A stretch of 54,946 nt of DNA from an uncultured Eubacteriales bacterium (GCA_902795135.1 CADBJW010000023.1:42399-97344); one strand, 5' to 3'. Shown: positions 9,345 through 17,985, counted from the first letter of the stretch. Translations and numbers: made by a program. Notes: generated by a model from the sequence alone, not told the origin.

Positions 9345-9360
9345 TGGCACAGCCTTTGCT
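9345..9360 (+). promoter_or_regulatory. Sigma-54 (-24/-12) promoter for the grdE2...grdD operon
   Basis: TGGCACAGCCTTTGCT is an almost perfect TGGCACGnnnnTTGCW site, with ten bases between GG and GC. It lies inside the 5' end of a longer open frame, which shows that the true grdE2 start is downstream. The expected transcript start is about 20 nt before the TTG start codon. Confidence 0.9.
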
Positions 9361-9391
9361 CTTCTATAGTTACCGAAAGGAGATGATTTTT

Positions 9392-10666
9392 TTGAATGAA
9401 ATGAAACTGGATCTTGAAGTAGTTAAAATCAAAGATGTTCAGTTTGGTGTAAGGACAGAAATCAAAAGCAATGTTCTCATTATCAATAAAGAGGAAATGC
9501 TCGATGAACTGAGCAGCGTAAAACTTCAAAACATGGATATCGATATTGCCCGTCCGGGCGAATCTGTACGAATCGTTCCCGTGAAAGATGTTCTGGAACC
9601 ACGAATCAAAGTCGATGGTGATGGAGGTTCTTTCCCGGGATATTTTGGTGATATCGGAAATTGCGGAACCGGTGTAACAAGAAGTCTTGAAGGATGTGTT
9701 GTAACGACAGTTGGAAAAATCGTTGCATTTCAGGAAGGGCTGATCGACATGACAGGACCTTGTACAGAGTATTGCCATCACTCATCAAAGATCAATGTTG
9801 TAGTAAAAGCGGACCCCGTTGAGGGTGTAGAAGGCGTTGAACATGAAGAGCAGATGCGGGTTTTAGGTGTAAAAGCAGCTGCTTATCTTGCAAAGGCTGC
9901 CTTATCAACGAAGCCGGATGAAATCAGGACATATGAAACGCCGCTAGTCAAAAAAGACCTGCCCCGGATCGCGTATATTTACTGCGTAATGGCTCAAGGC
10001 CTTTTGCACGACAGTTCTCTTTATGGTATAGACTGCAAGAAGATTCATCCTACTGTATTGCATCCAAATGAAATTATAGATTGTGCTCTAGTGTCCGGCA
10101 GTTGTGTAACCGCCGGTGATAAATGTACGACATACGATCACCAAACGAATCCTATAATAGAAGAACTTTGCAGGAGACATGGCAAGGATGTAGATTTTGT
10201 GGGCGTGGTGATTTCGCCGATTTGCCCGGGACTCGCTGACAAGGAACGCTGCGACAGCTTGTCTGTCAGAATGGCGCAGATGTTAAAGGCAGATGGAGTA
10301 GTTATTTCTGAAGAGGGGGGCGGAAATCCTGAAGCAGATGTTATGATGCTTGCCAGAAATTCCGAGAAGTCAGGAATGAAAACAGTTGTGCTGTTAAAGG
10401 AAAATGCCGGATGGGACGGAACCAGTGAGCCAATCACAGACGCAACTCCGGAAGCTGATGCCGCAATCAGCGTAGGAAATATGAATATGGAACTGATACT
10501 TCCCCCTATGGATCGGGTAATAGGATATCCGGAAGCGCTGGAGAATCTGTCCGGCGCCTGTAATCCATGCTTTTTAGAGGATGGAAGCGCGAGAGTCACT
10601 CTGGCTGTTGTTGTGTCTTCAATCAATGATACTGGGAAGACACGGTTTTCATCCAGAGTTTACTAG
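9392..10666 (+). CDS. grdE: Glycine/sarcosine/betaine-type reductase component B, proprotein subunit (module 2)
   Basis: This 424-residue GrdE-family pyruvoyl proprotein is a paralogue of the one at 4658. I chose TTG 9392 as the start for three reasons. The sigma-54 promoter lies inside the upstream extension, AAGGAG sits about ten bases before TTG, and the N-termini then align residue for residue (xNEMKLDLEVVKI against MKNMKLQLEYVRI). The processing site is SGSCVTAGDKCTTYDH with the candidate Cys at 238. It differs from module 1 around the cleavage site and in the last 30 residues, which suggests a different substrate. It heads the operon that carries the shared core genes, so it may serve the principal substrate. 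Confidence 0.9.
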   Translation: MNEMKLDLEVVKIKDVQFGVRTEIKSNVLIINKEEMLDELSSVKLQNMDIDIARPGESVRIVPVKDVLEPRIKVDGDGGSFPGYFGDIGNCGTGVTRSLEGCVVTTVGKIVAFQEGLIDMTGPCTEYCHHSSKINVVVKADPVEGVEGVEHEEQMRVLGVKAAAYLAKAALSTKPDEIRTYETPLVKKDLPRIAYIYCVMAQGLLHDSSLYGIDCKKIHPTVLHPNEIIDCALVSGSCVTAGDKCTTYDHQTNPIIEELCRRHGKDVDFVGVVISPICPGLADKERCDSLSVRMAQMLKADGVVISEEGGGNPEADVMMLARNSEKSGMKTVVLLKENAGWDGTSEPITDATPEADAAISVGNMNMELILPPMDRVIGYPEALENLSGACNPCFLEDGSARVTLAVVVSSINDTGKTRFSSRVY

Positions 10667-10696
10667 GGTTGAACGGAAGGGAGGCTTATTCATACA

Positions 10697-11995
10697 ATGA
10701 GGATCATACACTATCTTAACCAGTTTTTTGGACAAATAGGGGCTGAAAGCGCAGCCGATTATCCGCTCGAGATAAGAGAGGGAACTGTTGGACCCGGAAA
10801 AGTTTTAAATAATATGATTGGCGATCAGGCAGAAATAGTTGCAACGATAATCTGCGGCGATAATTATTTCGCTGAGAATACCGAGGAAGTTTCACCGATC
10901 ATCGAAGGGTTTTTGAGAGAATACAAAGCAGATTTGGTTGTTGCAGGGCCGGCATTTACTGCAGGGAGATACGGTATGGCATGCGGTAACGTTTGCAAGA
11001 TAGCCCACCAACAGCTTCATATTCCTGCGGTTTCAGGAATGTATGAGGAAAATCCAGGGCTTGAAATGTATCGGAAGTATGCATATATAGTACCTACAGC
11101 CAATAATGCCAGAGGTATGAAGGATGCGCTGACCAAAATCGCAGCGCTCGTAAGGAAAATGGCAAATGGAGAGACCCTTGGCAGCCCAGAAGAAGAGGGA
11201 TACTATGCTCGAGGCGTAAGGCTGCCATATTTCCGGGAGAAAAATGGCGGACAGAGAGCTGTAGAAATGCTTCTCAAAAAAATGAAAGGGGAGCCTTTCG
11301 AAACAGAGTTGGAGATGCCGAAATTCACAAAGTTCAAACCATCGAAGGCGATCAGCGATATAGGCAAAGCAAAGATTTGCATAATGACAAGCGGCGGAAT
11401 CGTTCCGGCCGGAAATCCAGATGGCATGGAAGCCTGTTTCTGTACAAAATACAATTTTTACCCGTTTGAAGCATATGGGGGAACAGATATTCCAAAGTCA
11501 GAAGTCGCTCACGGCGGATATGATCCGACGTATGCAAACGCTGATGGAAACAGAGTACTTCCATCAGATGCGATCCATGAGCTTCAGGCAGAAGGTCTTC
11601 TCGGAGAAGTCTATCCGTATGCGGGAGTTACCGTCGGCAATGCTATGGCAGTGGACCAGGCAACGACTATTGGCAATGCCTTTGCGAAACAATTGCTTGA
11701 GGATCACGTCGACGGGGTAATTCTAACAAGCACGTGAGGAACCGATACACGTTGCGGTGCAACGTTAGTAAAAGCGATAGACGCTATGGGGATCCCCGCA
11801 GTTCACATCAGTACGATTACTCCGATTTCATATTCTGTCGGTGCGAACAGACTGGTTCCAGGCATTTCGATACCTCATCCAGTTGGGAATCCGAATCTGC
11901 CTATTGATGAGGAAAAGGAACTTAGGAAGGGTATTTTGATAAAGGCGCTGGAAGCGTTATCAACCGATGTTAGTGACCAAACGATTTTTAAGTAA
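10697..11995 (+). CDS. grdB: Component B selenoprotein subunit, module 2 (UGA read as Sec)
   Basis: The frame meets TGA at 11735-11737 and continues in frame to TAA 11993-11995. The extension is GTDTRCGATLVKAIDAMGIP onward, ending DVSDQTIFK. This gives 432 residues with Sec at 347. The active motif is U-G-T-D-T-R-C; the central Cys of the module 1 motif (UGTCTRC) is Asp here, which may reflect another substrate class or another redox step. GGGAGG lies 12 bases before ATG, a rather long spacing. It is followed by nitrilase 2 after 28 bp. A standard caller would end this protein at the UGA and might call a false 70-residue protein downstream. Confidence 0.93.
11735..11770 (+). promoter_or_regulatory. 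Bacterial SECIS element in grdB2
   Basis: TGA 11735 is followed by CGTTGC-GGT-GCAACG beginning 12-13 nt downstream, the same 15-mer hairpin as in grdB1 although surrounding bases differ. Conservation of the stem and GGT loop supports a SelB-binding function. Confidence 0.8.
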
Positions 11996-12023
11996 TAGAT
12001 TTGAATAATACAGGAGGTATGAA

Positions 12024-12836
12024 ATGAGTAGAAAAGTAAAACTGGCTCTTGCCCAGCTCACGCCTAAAGACGGTGATCTCGAGTATAATCTTAGTAAGGC
12101 GATGGACTGCATCGATCAGGCGGCAGTTCAGGGCGTAGATATTATCGTTTTTTCTGAACTTTACTATTGCGGGTATAATGGGAATAGAGAAAAAATCAGA
12201 AGTTACGCAGAGCCAAAAGACGGGAAACTGTTCCAGATTCTCAGCAAAAAAGCAAAGGAAAAGAAGATTCATATTATCATGGGTTACCCAGAAAAGAATC
12301 TTCACTCGAACCGCTGTTACATCTCACAGATGTTCGTGGATGATGAGGGCAAGCTGATAGGCAACCACCAGAAAACTTTCAGATGGACAGATGATTTCGG
12401 AAGAGTATCTCCGGGAGATGACTTCCCTGTTATTGACACTAAGTTTGGCAAAATCGGTCTCCTCATTTGCTACGAGATCGAGGCGCCGGAACCTGCGAGA
12501 ATCGAAGCGCTCAAGGGAGCGGAACTACTCATCAGCATCTCAGCGTTCACAATGGCATCTATACACGAAAGAGACCTGCAAGCCCTTGCCATTCAAAATC
12601 TCGTGTATGTGGCTGGCGTCAATCAGTTCACTGATTCATGCCCGGGCAACAGCGCAGTCATCGATCAGTACGGCGAAGTGCTGGCAAGAGCATCTACCAC
12701 GTCCGAAGCATTGCTTATACAGGAAATTGACCTCGACGTTGACAGAAGAGAATCATATCCAGCATTCGATGATTTCGTAAACGAATTCAGCCCGATTGCA
12801 TATAAACGTTATTCAGAGGCCATCGAGAAACTATAA
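12024..12836 (+). CDS. Nitrilase-superfamily carbon-nitrogen hydrolase (2)
   Basis: This 270-residue paralogue of the hydrolase at 562 has the triad Glu in FSELYY, Lys in NHQKTF and Cys in LICYEIEAPEPAR. AGGAGG precedes the ATG. It lies inside the reductase operon, between grdB2 and trxB, which is unusual and implies a direct role in this pathway. The superfamily hydrolyses amides, N-carbamoyl amino acids and nitriles. One per module suggests that each reductase module has its own hydrolase to release the amine substrate, or to process the product. N-carbamoylsarcosine, N-carbamoylglycine or amides of glycine are chemically sensible candidates, but this is inference. Confidence 0.85.
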   Translation: MSRKVKLALAQLTPKDGDLEYNLSKAMDCIDQAAVQGVDIIVFSELYYCGYNGNREKIRSYAEPKDGKLFQILSKKAKEKKIHIIMGYPEKNLHSNRCYISQMFVDDEGKLIGNHQKTFRWTDDFGRVSPGDDFPVIDTKFGKIGLLICYEIEAPEPARIEALKGAELLISISAFTMASIHERDLQALAIQNLVYVAGVNQFTDSCPGNSAVIDQYGEVLARASTTSEALLIQEIDLDVDRRESYPAFDDFVNEFSPIAYKRYSEAIEKL

Positions 12837-12877
12837 AATGTTGTAAGCGGTCATATTAAGAAGAAAGAGGCAATGAA

Positions 12878-13813
12878 GTGACTAAATTGTACGATGTAAT
12901 AATTATCGGCGCAGGACCGGCTGGGCTTGCCGCAGGATTGTATGCGGGACGTGCCAGGCTGTCCACATTGATTATCGAAAAAGGCCAGGATGGCGGACAG
13001 ATATCCATTACCGATGAGATTGAAAATTATCCGGGGCAAAATCCGGAAGGCGAGTCGGGTCCTGAACTCATTGCAAGGATGGCAAAACAAGCAGAGAAGT
13101 TCGGCGCGGAGCGAGCTAGTGATACGATCAAAGAAGTCGACCTTACAGGTGACATCAAGAAGATAAAAGGCACAAAAGGCGAATATGAAGCAAAGACCGT
13201 GATTATAGCTACGGGGGCATTTCCTCGGCCTATCGGATGTAAAAATGAAGGTCAGTATATAGGTAAAGGCATATCCTTCTGCGCTACATGCGATGCTGCA
13301 TTCTTTGAGGATTTCGAAGTATATGTTGTAGGCGGCGGGGACGCTGCAGTAGAAGAGGCTGTATACCTTACCAAGTTCGCGAGGAAAGTTACGATCATCC
13401 ACAGAAGAGATGAATTGCGGGCGGCAAAATCCGTTCAGGAAAAAGCCTTTGCAAACGATAAGATAAGTTTCCTTTGGGATACAGTCGTCGACAGTGTAGA
13501 CGGCGATGGAATCTTGTCGAGCATGGTTGTTAAAAACAAGAAAACAGGTGAACTGACGACTATAACAGCTGACGAAGACGACGGCATGTTCGGTCTGTTT
13601 GGATTTATCGGTTATCTGCCTAGGTCAGAACTGTTCGAAGGACAGGTCGATATGAAGGACGGATACATAATAACAGATGAAGATATGAAGACGAATCTGC
13701 CGGGAGTTTTCGCCGCGGGAGATATAAGAGTGAAGAGCCTGCGCCAGGTAATAACTGCCGCAGCAGATGGAGCTATAGCGGCGGTGCAGGCGTATAAATA
13801 TATTGAAGGATAA
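12878..13813 (+). CDS. trxB: Thioredoxin reductase
   Basis: This 311-residue NADPH-dependent flavoprotein has an FAD-binding GAGPAGLAAGLYAGRA at the N-terminus, the redox pair CATC (in FCATCDAAFF), an NAD(P)-binding VGGGDAAVEEA followed by HRRDELRA, and a C-terminal FAD motif GVFAAGDI. It starts with GTG behind AAAGAGG. It passes electrons from NAD(P)H to the thioredoxin encoded 14 bp downstream. In glycine-reductase clusters these two proteins supply the electrons that reduce the selenoprotein A / component C intermediates. Confidence 0.93.
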   Translation: MTKLYDVIIIGAGPAGLAAGLYAGRARLSTLIIEKGQDGGQISITDEIENYPGQNPEGESGPELIARMAKQAEKFGAERASDTIKEVDLTGDIKKIKGTKGEYEAKTVIIATGAFPRPIGCKNEGQYIGKGISFCATCDAAFFEDFEVYVVGGGDAAVEEAVYLTKFARKVTIIHRRDELRAAKSVQEKAFANDKISFLWDTVVDSVDGDGILSSMVVKNKKTGELTTITADEDDGMFGLFGFIGYLPRSELFEGQVDMKDGYIITDEDMKTNLPGVFAAGDIRVKSLRQVITAAADGAIAAVQAYKYIEG

Positions 13814-13827
13814 AAGGAGGAGATTAA

Positions 13828-14145
13828 ATGCTGATTTGTGACAAAACTACATTTGAACCGGAAGTGCTGCAGGCAGAAGGAATCGTTTTGGTAGATTTTT
13901 TCGGTGACCAGTGCGTACCGTGCGAGGCACTGATGCCTCATATCGAAGGTTTCGATGAGAAGTATGGAGATAAGATCAAGTTCTGCAAACTGAATACGAC
14001 CAAGGCGAGGAGACTTGCTATAGGACAGAAGATCATGGGTCTTCCTGTGATTGCGATCTACAAAGACGGAGAGAAAGTAGAGGAACTGGTAAAGGACGAC
14101 GCCACTCCGGAAGCGGTGGAGGCGATGATACAAAAATACATTTAG
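13828..14145 (+). CDS. trxA: Thioredoxin of the glycine reductase system
   Basis: This 105-residue thioredoxin has the active-site motif C-V-P-C (in [13 protein letters not shown]) rather than the common CGPC; a CVPC-type motif is known in thioredoxins of glycine-reductase operons. The GGAG site is a few bases upstream. It lies between trxB and grdA with short gaps, in keeping with direct electron transfer from TrxB to the GrdA-linked step. Confidence 0.92.
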   Translation: MLICDKTTFEPEVLQAEGIVLVDFFGDQCVPCEALMPHIEGFDEKYGDKIKFCKLNTTKARRLAIGQKIMGLPVIAIYKDGEKVEELVKDDATPEAVEAMIQKYI

Positions 14146-14164
14146 AGGAAAGGAGGGAAATCGA

Positions 14165-14626
14165 TTGGCAGTGCTTAATGGTAAAAAGGCCGTAATCATC
14201 GGTGACAGGGATGGAATCCCGGGCCCGGCGATTGCAGAATGTGCAAAGAGCGCAGGAGCGGAAGTAGTTTTCTCATCCACGGAATGCTTTGTCTGAACGG
14301 CCGCCGGAGCCATGGATCTGGAGAATCAGAAGAGAGTACTGGAATACTATGAACAGTATGGAAAAGACGATCTCGTTATTCTGCTGGGAGCAGCAGAAGG
14401 TGAGGCAGCAGGCCTCGCTGCTGAGACCGTCACTCTCGGAGATCCGACATATGCAGGTCCTCTGGCGGGAGTCTCGTTGGGACTCGAGGTATATCACATC
14501 TGTGAACCGGAAGTGAAAGCGGAAGTAGATGAGGCTGTTTATGATGAGCAGATCAGCATGATGGAAATGGTCCTCGATGTTGATGATATCATCAATGAGA
14601 TGAACATGATCAGAGAACAGCTTTAG
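14165..14626 (+). CDS. grdA: Glycine reductase selenoprotein A (UGA read as Sec)
   Basis: TTG 14165 is the start, eight bases after AGGAGG, giving (M)[19 protein letters not shown]. The frame meets TGA at 14294-14296 in the hallmark motif [16 protein letters not shown] and continues to TAG 14624-14626. The product is 153 residues with Sec at 44, the position known for GrdA. This small protein carries the carboxymethyl-selenoether between components B and C and is regenerated by thioredoxin. It is the only grdA in the window, so both grdE-grdB modules must share it. Gene callers usually split or miss it because of the TGA and the TTG start. Confidence 0.95.
14294..14320 (+). promoter_or_regulatory. 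Candidate SECIS element in grdA
   Basis: The Sec codon is followed by a GC-rich stretch that can form a short stem (GGC ... GCC, loop CGCCGGA) within 20 nt. The hairpin is weaker by eye than those in the two grdB genes, so the exact fold is uncertain even though Sec insertion is required here. Confidence 0.5.
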
Positions 14627-14640
14627 ATATGAGAAAACGA

Positions 14641-14671
14641 CGGGAAGGCTGCGCGGCGCGTGGCCTTCCCG
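14641..14671 (+). promoter_or_regulatory. Strong intra-operon hairpin between grdA and grdC
   Basis: CGGGAAGGC (14641-14649) pairs perfectly with GCCTTCCCG (14663-14671) around a GC-rich loop. No T-run follows, so it is not a classic terminator. It may stabilise or partly stop the upstream transcript so that GrdA is made in excess over GrdC and GrdD. Confidence 0.6.
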
Positions 14672-14722
14672 TATTTCAAAAAATGAGGAAAGCCCTAAAG
14701 GTATATAGAAAAGGAGAATAAA

Positions 14723-16267
14723 ATGAGCGGATACGCGGTGCTTAAAGGTGCAAGCTATACACTTGCGCATACTCCAGACATGGTACTGCATAATGGAACA
14801 ACACAGACGACAGAAAGAATAGTCAATCCGGAATCAGATTACTTGAAAGAGCTGCCACAGCATCTCAGAAGCTACGAGGATGCTCTTTCATATCTACCTA
14901 ATCAGGTATACATAGGAAACAACACGCCTGACGATTTGGCGGCAATGGAGTTTCCGTACCACGACAAAAAAGTCGAAGGAAAGAGAGATGGCAGGTTTGG
15001 TGAAATCATGCCGCAGAACGAATTCATAGGTCTTTTGCAGATCTGTGATGTGTTCGACGTAGTAAAGCTCGAAAAGGGCTTTGCACAGGAAACAGCAAAA
15101 AAACTGGCTGCACATCCTCTGATTGGTGCAGAGCGTGCAGCAGTTCTCGATAAAAATGAAGATGATGAAGCCGAAATCAAAAGGCTTGTAGACGAAGAAT
15201 CAGCGGAGCCTTTGTATGATGGTGGAAGGCTCGTCGGCGCAGTAAAGAGAGCCCATGATATCGATGTGAACTTAAGCGCTCACGTTATGCTGGAGAATCT
15301 GGTCACGAAGTCATCCAGCGTGCTTTCGCTGATGTACCTCGTTAAAACGACAGGAATCGATCCCGGCGAGATCGAGTACGTGATTGACTGCTGCGAGGAA
15401 GCGTGCGGAGACATGAACCAGAGAGGCGGCGGCAATTTCGCAAAGGCAGCAGCTGAGATCGCGGGTCTCACCGGAGCATCCGGTTCGGATGTCAGAGGCT
15501 TTTGCGCGGGACCTGCCCACGCGCTGGTCGATGCAGCGTCACTTGTCCAGGCCGGAACGTTCAAGGCAGTTGCCGTAACGGCAGGCGGCTGTACAGCGAA
15601 ACTCGGAATGAACGGCAAAGACCACGTCAAGAAGGGTCTTCCGGCATTAGAAGACTGTATTGCGGGCTTCTCAGTACTGATCGTTGCGAACGACAAGGAG
15701 AGCCCACAGATACGTACGGACATAATCGGACGCCATACGGTAGGCACAGGCTCATCGCCACAGGCGGTTATCGAGTCGTTGGTAACAGATCCGCTCGACA
15801 AAGCCGGCCTTAAGATCACCGATATAGATAAATACTCGCCTGAGATGCAGAACGCTGACATTACAAAACCTGCGGGGGCCGGCAATGTTCCTGAAGCGAA
15901 TTACAAGATGATCGCGGCTCTCGGTGTCAAGCGTGGCGAGATAGAGAGAAAGCAGCTCATAGAATTCGTTCAGGGCCACGGCCTCACCGGCTGGGCACCG
16001 ACACAGGGACACATTCCTTCAGGAGTTCCGTATCTCGGATTTGCCAGAGATGATATCATGAGCGGCAAGATAAACCGCGCGATGATAATAGGTAAAGGCA
16101 GCCTGTTCCTCGGAAGAATGACAAACCTGTTCGACGGAATCAGCTTTGTGATCGATGGGAATAGTGGAGCCGCGGAAGAAGCCGGCGCAGGAGTCAGCGA
16201 ACAGAGGATCCGCGAGCTTATCGGCGAGGCTATGGAAGAATTCGCTAAGAATCTGATGGCAGAGTGA
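14723..16267 (+). CDS. grdC: Glycine reductase component C, beta subunit
   Basis: This 514-residue GrdC-family protein is distantly related to beta-ketoacyl synthases. Component C takes the carboxymethyl group from GrdA and releases it as acetyl phosphate. Family features include conserved cysteines in CCEEACGDMNQRGGGNF and RGFCAGPAHALVDAA, and a C-terminal GKGSLFLGRMTNLFDG. AAGGAG precedes the ATG. It follows grdA after a 96-bp gap with a strong hairpin and is translationally close to grdD. As the only grdC present it must serve both component B modules. Confidence 0.93.
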   Translation: MSGYAVLKGASYTLAHTPDMVLHNGTTQTTERIVNPESDYLKELPQHLRSYEDALSYLPNQVYIGNNTPDDLAAMEFPYHDKKVEGKRDGRFGEIMPQNEFIGLLQICDVFDVVKLEKGFAQETAKKLAAHPLIGAERAAVLDKNEDDEAEIKRLVDEESAEPLYDGGRLVGAVKRAHDIDVNLSAHVMLENLVTKSSSVLSLMYLVKTTGIDPGEIEYVIDCCEEACGDMNQRGGGNFAKAAAEIAGLTGASGSDVRGFCAGPAHALVDAASLVQAGTFKAVAVTAGGCTAKLGMNGKDHVKKGLPALEDCIAGFSVLIVANDKESPQIRTDIIGRHTVGTGSSPQAVIESLVTDPLDKAGLKITDIDKYSPEMQNADITKPAGAGNVPEANYKMIAALGVKRGEIERKQLIEFVQGHGLTGWAPTQGHIPSGVPYLGFARDDIMSGKINRAMIIGKGSLFLGRMTNLFDGISFVIDGNSGAAEEAGAGVSEQRIRELIGEAMEEFAKNLMAE

Positions 16268-16287
16268 TTGAAGAAAGGAAAAGTGTT

Positions 16288-17415
16288 ATGTCAGAACAAG
16301 ATATTAAAAAAATGATAGCAACGACTTTTCTGGATTTGGCAGAAGGACTGAAGACCGGCGAATTTACGTCGGGACCCGTCATTGGTATTGCGGTCAGCGA
16401 AAGCGAGCACGGGCCTGAAGAGTTTGAAGAAGCGATCAGACTTGCTGCCGAAAAAGGCGTCAAGGCTGTACTGATAGAAGATGAATCAGAAGGCGAAGAT
16501 TCCCACGCGAAGATGGAAAAGATGCTCGAGAGCGGCGAAATCGCTGGAGCAATTACGATGCACTATCCGTTCCCAATTGGAGTATCGACAGTAGGTAAAG
16601 TGAGTACGCCCGCCAAGGGAAAGTCTATGTACATCGCAACAACAACAGGGTCCTCAGATACGAACAAAGTTCGCGCTATGATTCGTAATGCCTTATACGG
16701 CATTATTACCGCAAAGGCTGAGGGAATCAGCGAGCCGACTATAGGCATTGCCAATATTGATGGCGCCCGCCAGTGCGAAAAGGCACTTTTGAAACTTGCT
16801 GAAGGCGGTTATCCTATAAAATTCGCTGGGTCATCGCGTGCGGACGGCGGATGCATCATGCGCGGCAACGATCTATTGCAGGCATCCGCAGACGTTATGG
16901 TTATGGACTCGCTGACAGGAAATCTGATGATCAAGATATTCTCCGCTTACTCCACAGGTGGCGGATACGAGTCGACAGGCTGGGGCTATGGGCCAGGGAT
17001 AGGCGAGGATTTCAACAAGATCATCATGATTGTTTCCAGAGCATCTGGCGCTCCGCTGATTGCAAGAGCGTGCGAGTTTGCGGGACGCCTTATCAAGGGC
17101 GGCGTGTTTGAAGTTGCAAAGCGTGAGTTTGACGCGGCAAAGAAAGCGGGACTTGACGATGTTCTTAAAGAGGTATCGGAACCAAAGCAGGCGGGGGAAG
17201 CGTCAGGCCAGGTTACCGCACCGCCGACAGAAGTCGTTACTGCACAGATAGCCGGTATCGAAGTCATGGATCTTGAAGACGCTGTGCAAAAGCTTTGGAA
17301 GGAAAATATCTATGCAGAAAGCGGCATGGGGTGCACAGGTCCTATTGTATTGATAAGCGAGGCTAACGTAGAACGCGCGAAAGAGCTTTTGCGCGGGAGC
17401 GGATACATCAAATAG
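16288..17415 (+). CDS. grdD: Glycine reductase component C, alpha subunit
   Basis: This 375-residue GrdD-family protein is related to the PlsX phosphate-acyltransferase group. With GrdC it forms acetyl phosphate from the GrdA-bound carboxymethyl group, giving one ATP per turn through acetate kinase. The C-terminal SGMGCTGPIVLIS with its conserved Cys is visible. I chose ATG 16288 because AAGGA precedes it; a GTG at 16264 overlapping the grdC stop is possible. It is the last gene of the reductase operon, and I see no clear terminator after it. Confidence 0.92.
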   Translation: MSEQDIKKMIATTFLDLAEGLKTGEFTSGPVIGIAVSESEHGPEEFEEAIRLAAEKGVKAVLIEDESEGEDSHAKMEKMLESGEIAGAITMHYPFPIGVSTVGKVSTPAKGKSMYIATTTGSSDTNKVRAMIRNALYGIITAKAEGISEPTIGIANIDGARQCEKALLKLAEGGYPIKFAGSSRADGGCIMRGNDLLQASADVMVMDSLTGNLMIKIFSAYSTGGGYESTGWGYGPGIGEDFNKIIMIVSRASGAPLIARACEFAGRLIKGGVFEVAKREFDAAKKAGLDDVLKEVSEPKQAGEASGQVTAPPTEVVTAQIAGIEVMDLEDAVQKLWKENIYAESGMGCTGPIVLISEANVERAKELLRGSGYIK

Positions 17416-17558
17416 TGTTTGTAAAGGAGTCGTAGCGAGTACCTGACAAGATCGTTTTTATTGCGACAAAACGCATATAAGTAATCAAATTACAACTTCT
17501 ATTTAATGTATGGTGAACTAATTATAGACTATAAACCGAAGGGGCAAGGATAAATAGC

Positions 17559-17985
17559 ATGAGTAGATGCGAGTCGACAATTCGATACAAGTTATTAAAA
17601 GCGACAGAGCATAATTGGGGATTAGCGTGTCCGGGAGATTGGAGCACGGTTACTTGGCAAATCTATTCGGATGGATCATATAGCGTTAGAGCGGTGTTTA
17701 TTCCACTCCTAGAAGACCTGAAATGCTGCAAGAAAAGCAAGTCAATGAAAGGACAAATGGATGCAAAGGCATTTTCGGAATTGAAAAAAGCATTGAATGT
17801 AAAGCAGTGGAAAGACCCGAACATTAAGATCGATGCATGCGATGGAGTGGCCTGGGACATCAAGCAGTATGCTTCTGATGGAAAGCTTCTAAATACTAGC
17901 GGGAAAACAGGATATATATGGAGTTGATTGTCTGGAGAAAATCGTCAGCCCGCTTCCGGAAACAGATGCTTTGTTTGTCGAATAA
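17559..17985 (+). pseudogene. Small hypothetical gene with a frameshift at a TA tract
   Basis: The first frame runs from ATG 17559 to TGA 17925-17927 (122 residues, ending TGKTGYIWS-type). Immediately at the tract GGATATATATGG a second frame continues as YGVDCLEKIVSPLPETDALFVE to TAA 17983-17985. Restoring one TA dinucleotide would join the two and read GYIYGVDCLEKI. This suggests a two-base slippage deletion in a TA repeat. I do not recognise the family. The protein has no signal peptide or membrane segment. It is the first gene after the reductase island, in DNA rich in repeats. Confidence 0.55.

Noticed and set aside
11786-11995. Separate 69-residue protein downstream of grdB2
   Set aside because: It is in frame with grdB2 and is the C-terminal part of that selenoprotein after the UGA.
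14312-14626. Separate 104-residue protein beginning at the internal ATG of grdA
   Set aside because: It is the part of selenoprotein A after the Sec codon; the hallmark motif ECFV-U-TAAGAM spans the UGA.
17446-17472. Terminator after grdD (CGTTTT ... AAAACG)
   Set aside because: The stem is short and AT-rich, with no T-run after it; not strong enough to call.
17925-17927. UGA at the end of the small gene read as a fourth selenocysteine
   Set aside because: The following in-frame text is not protein-like, there is no hairpin, and a one-step frame change gives a better continuation.
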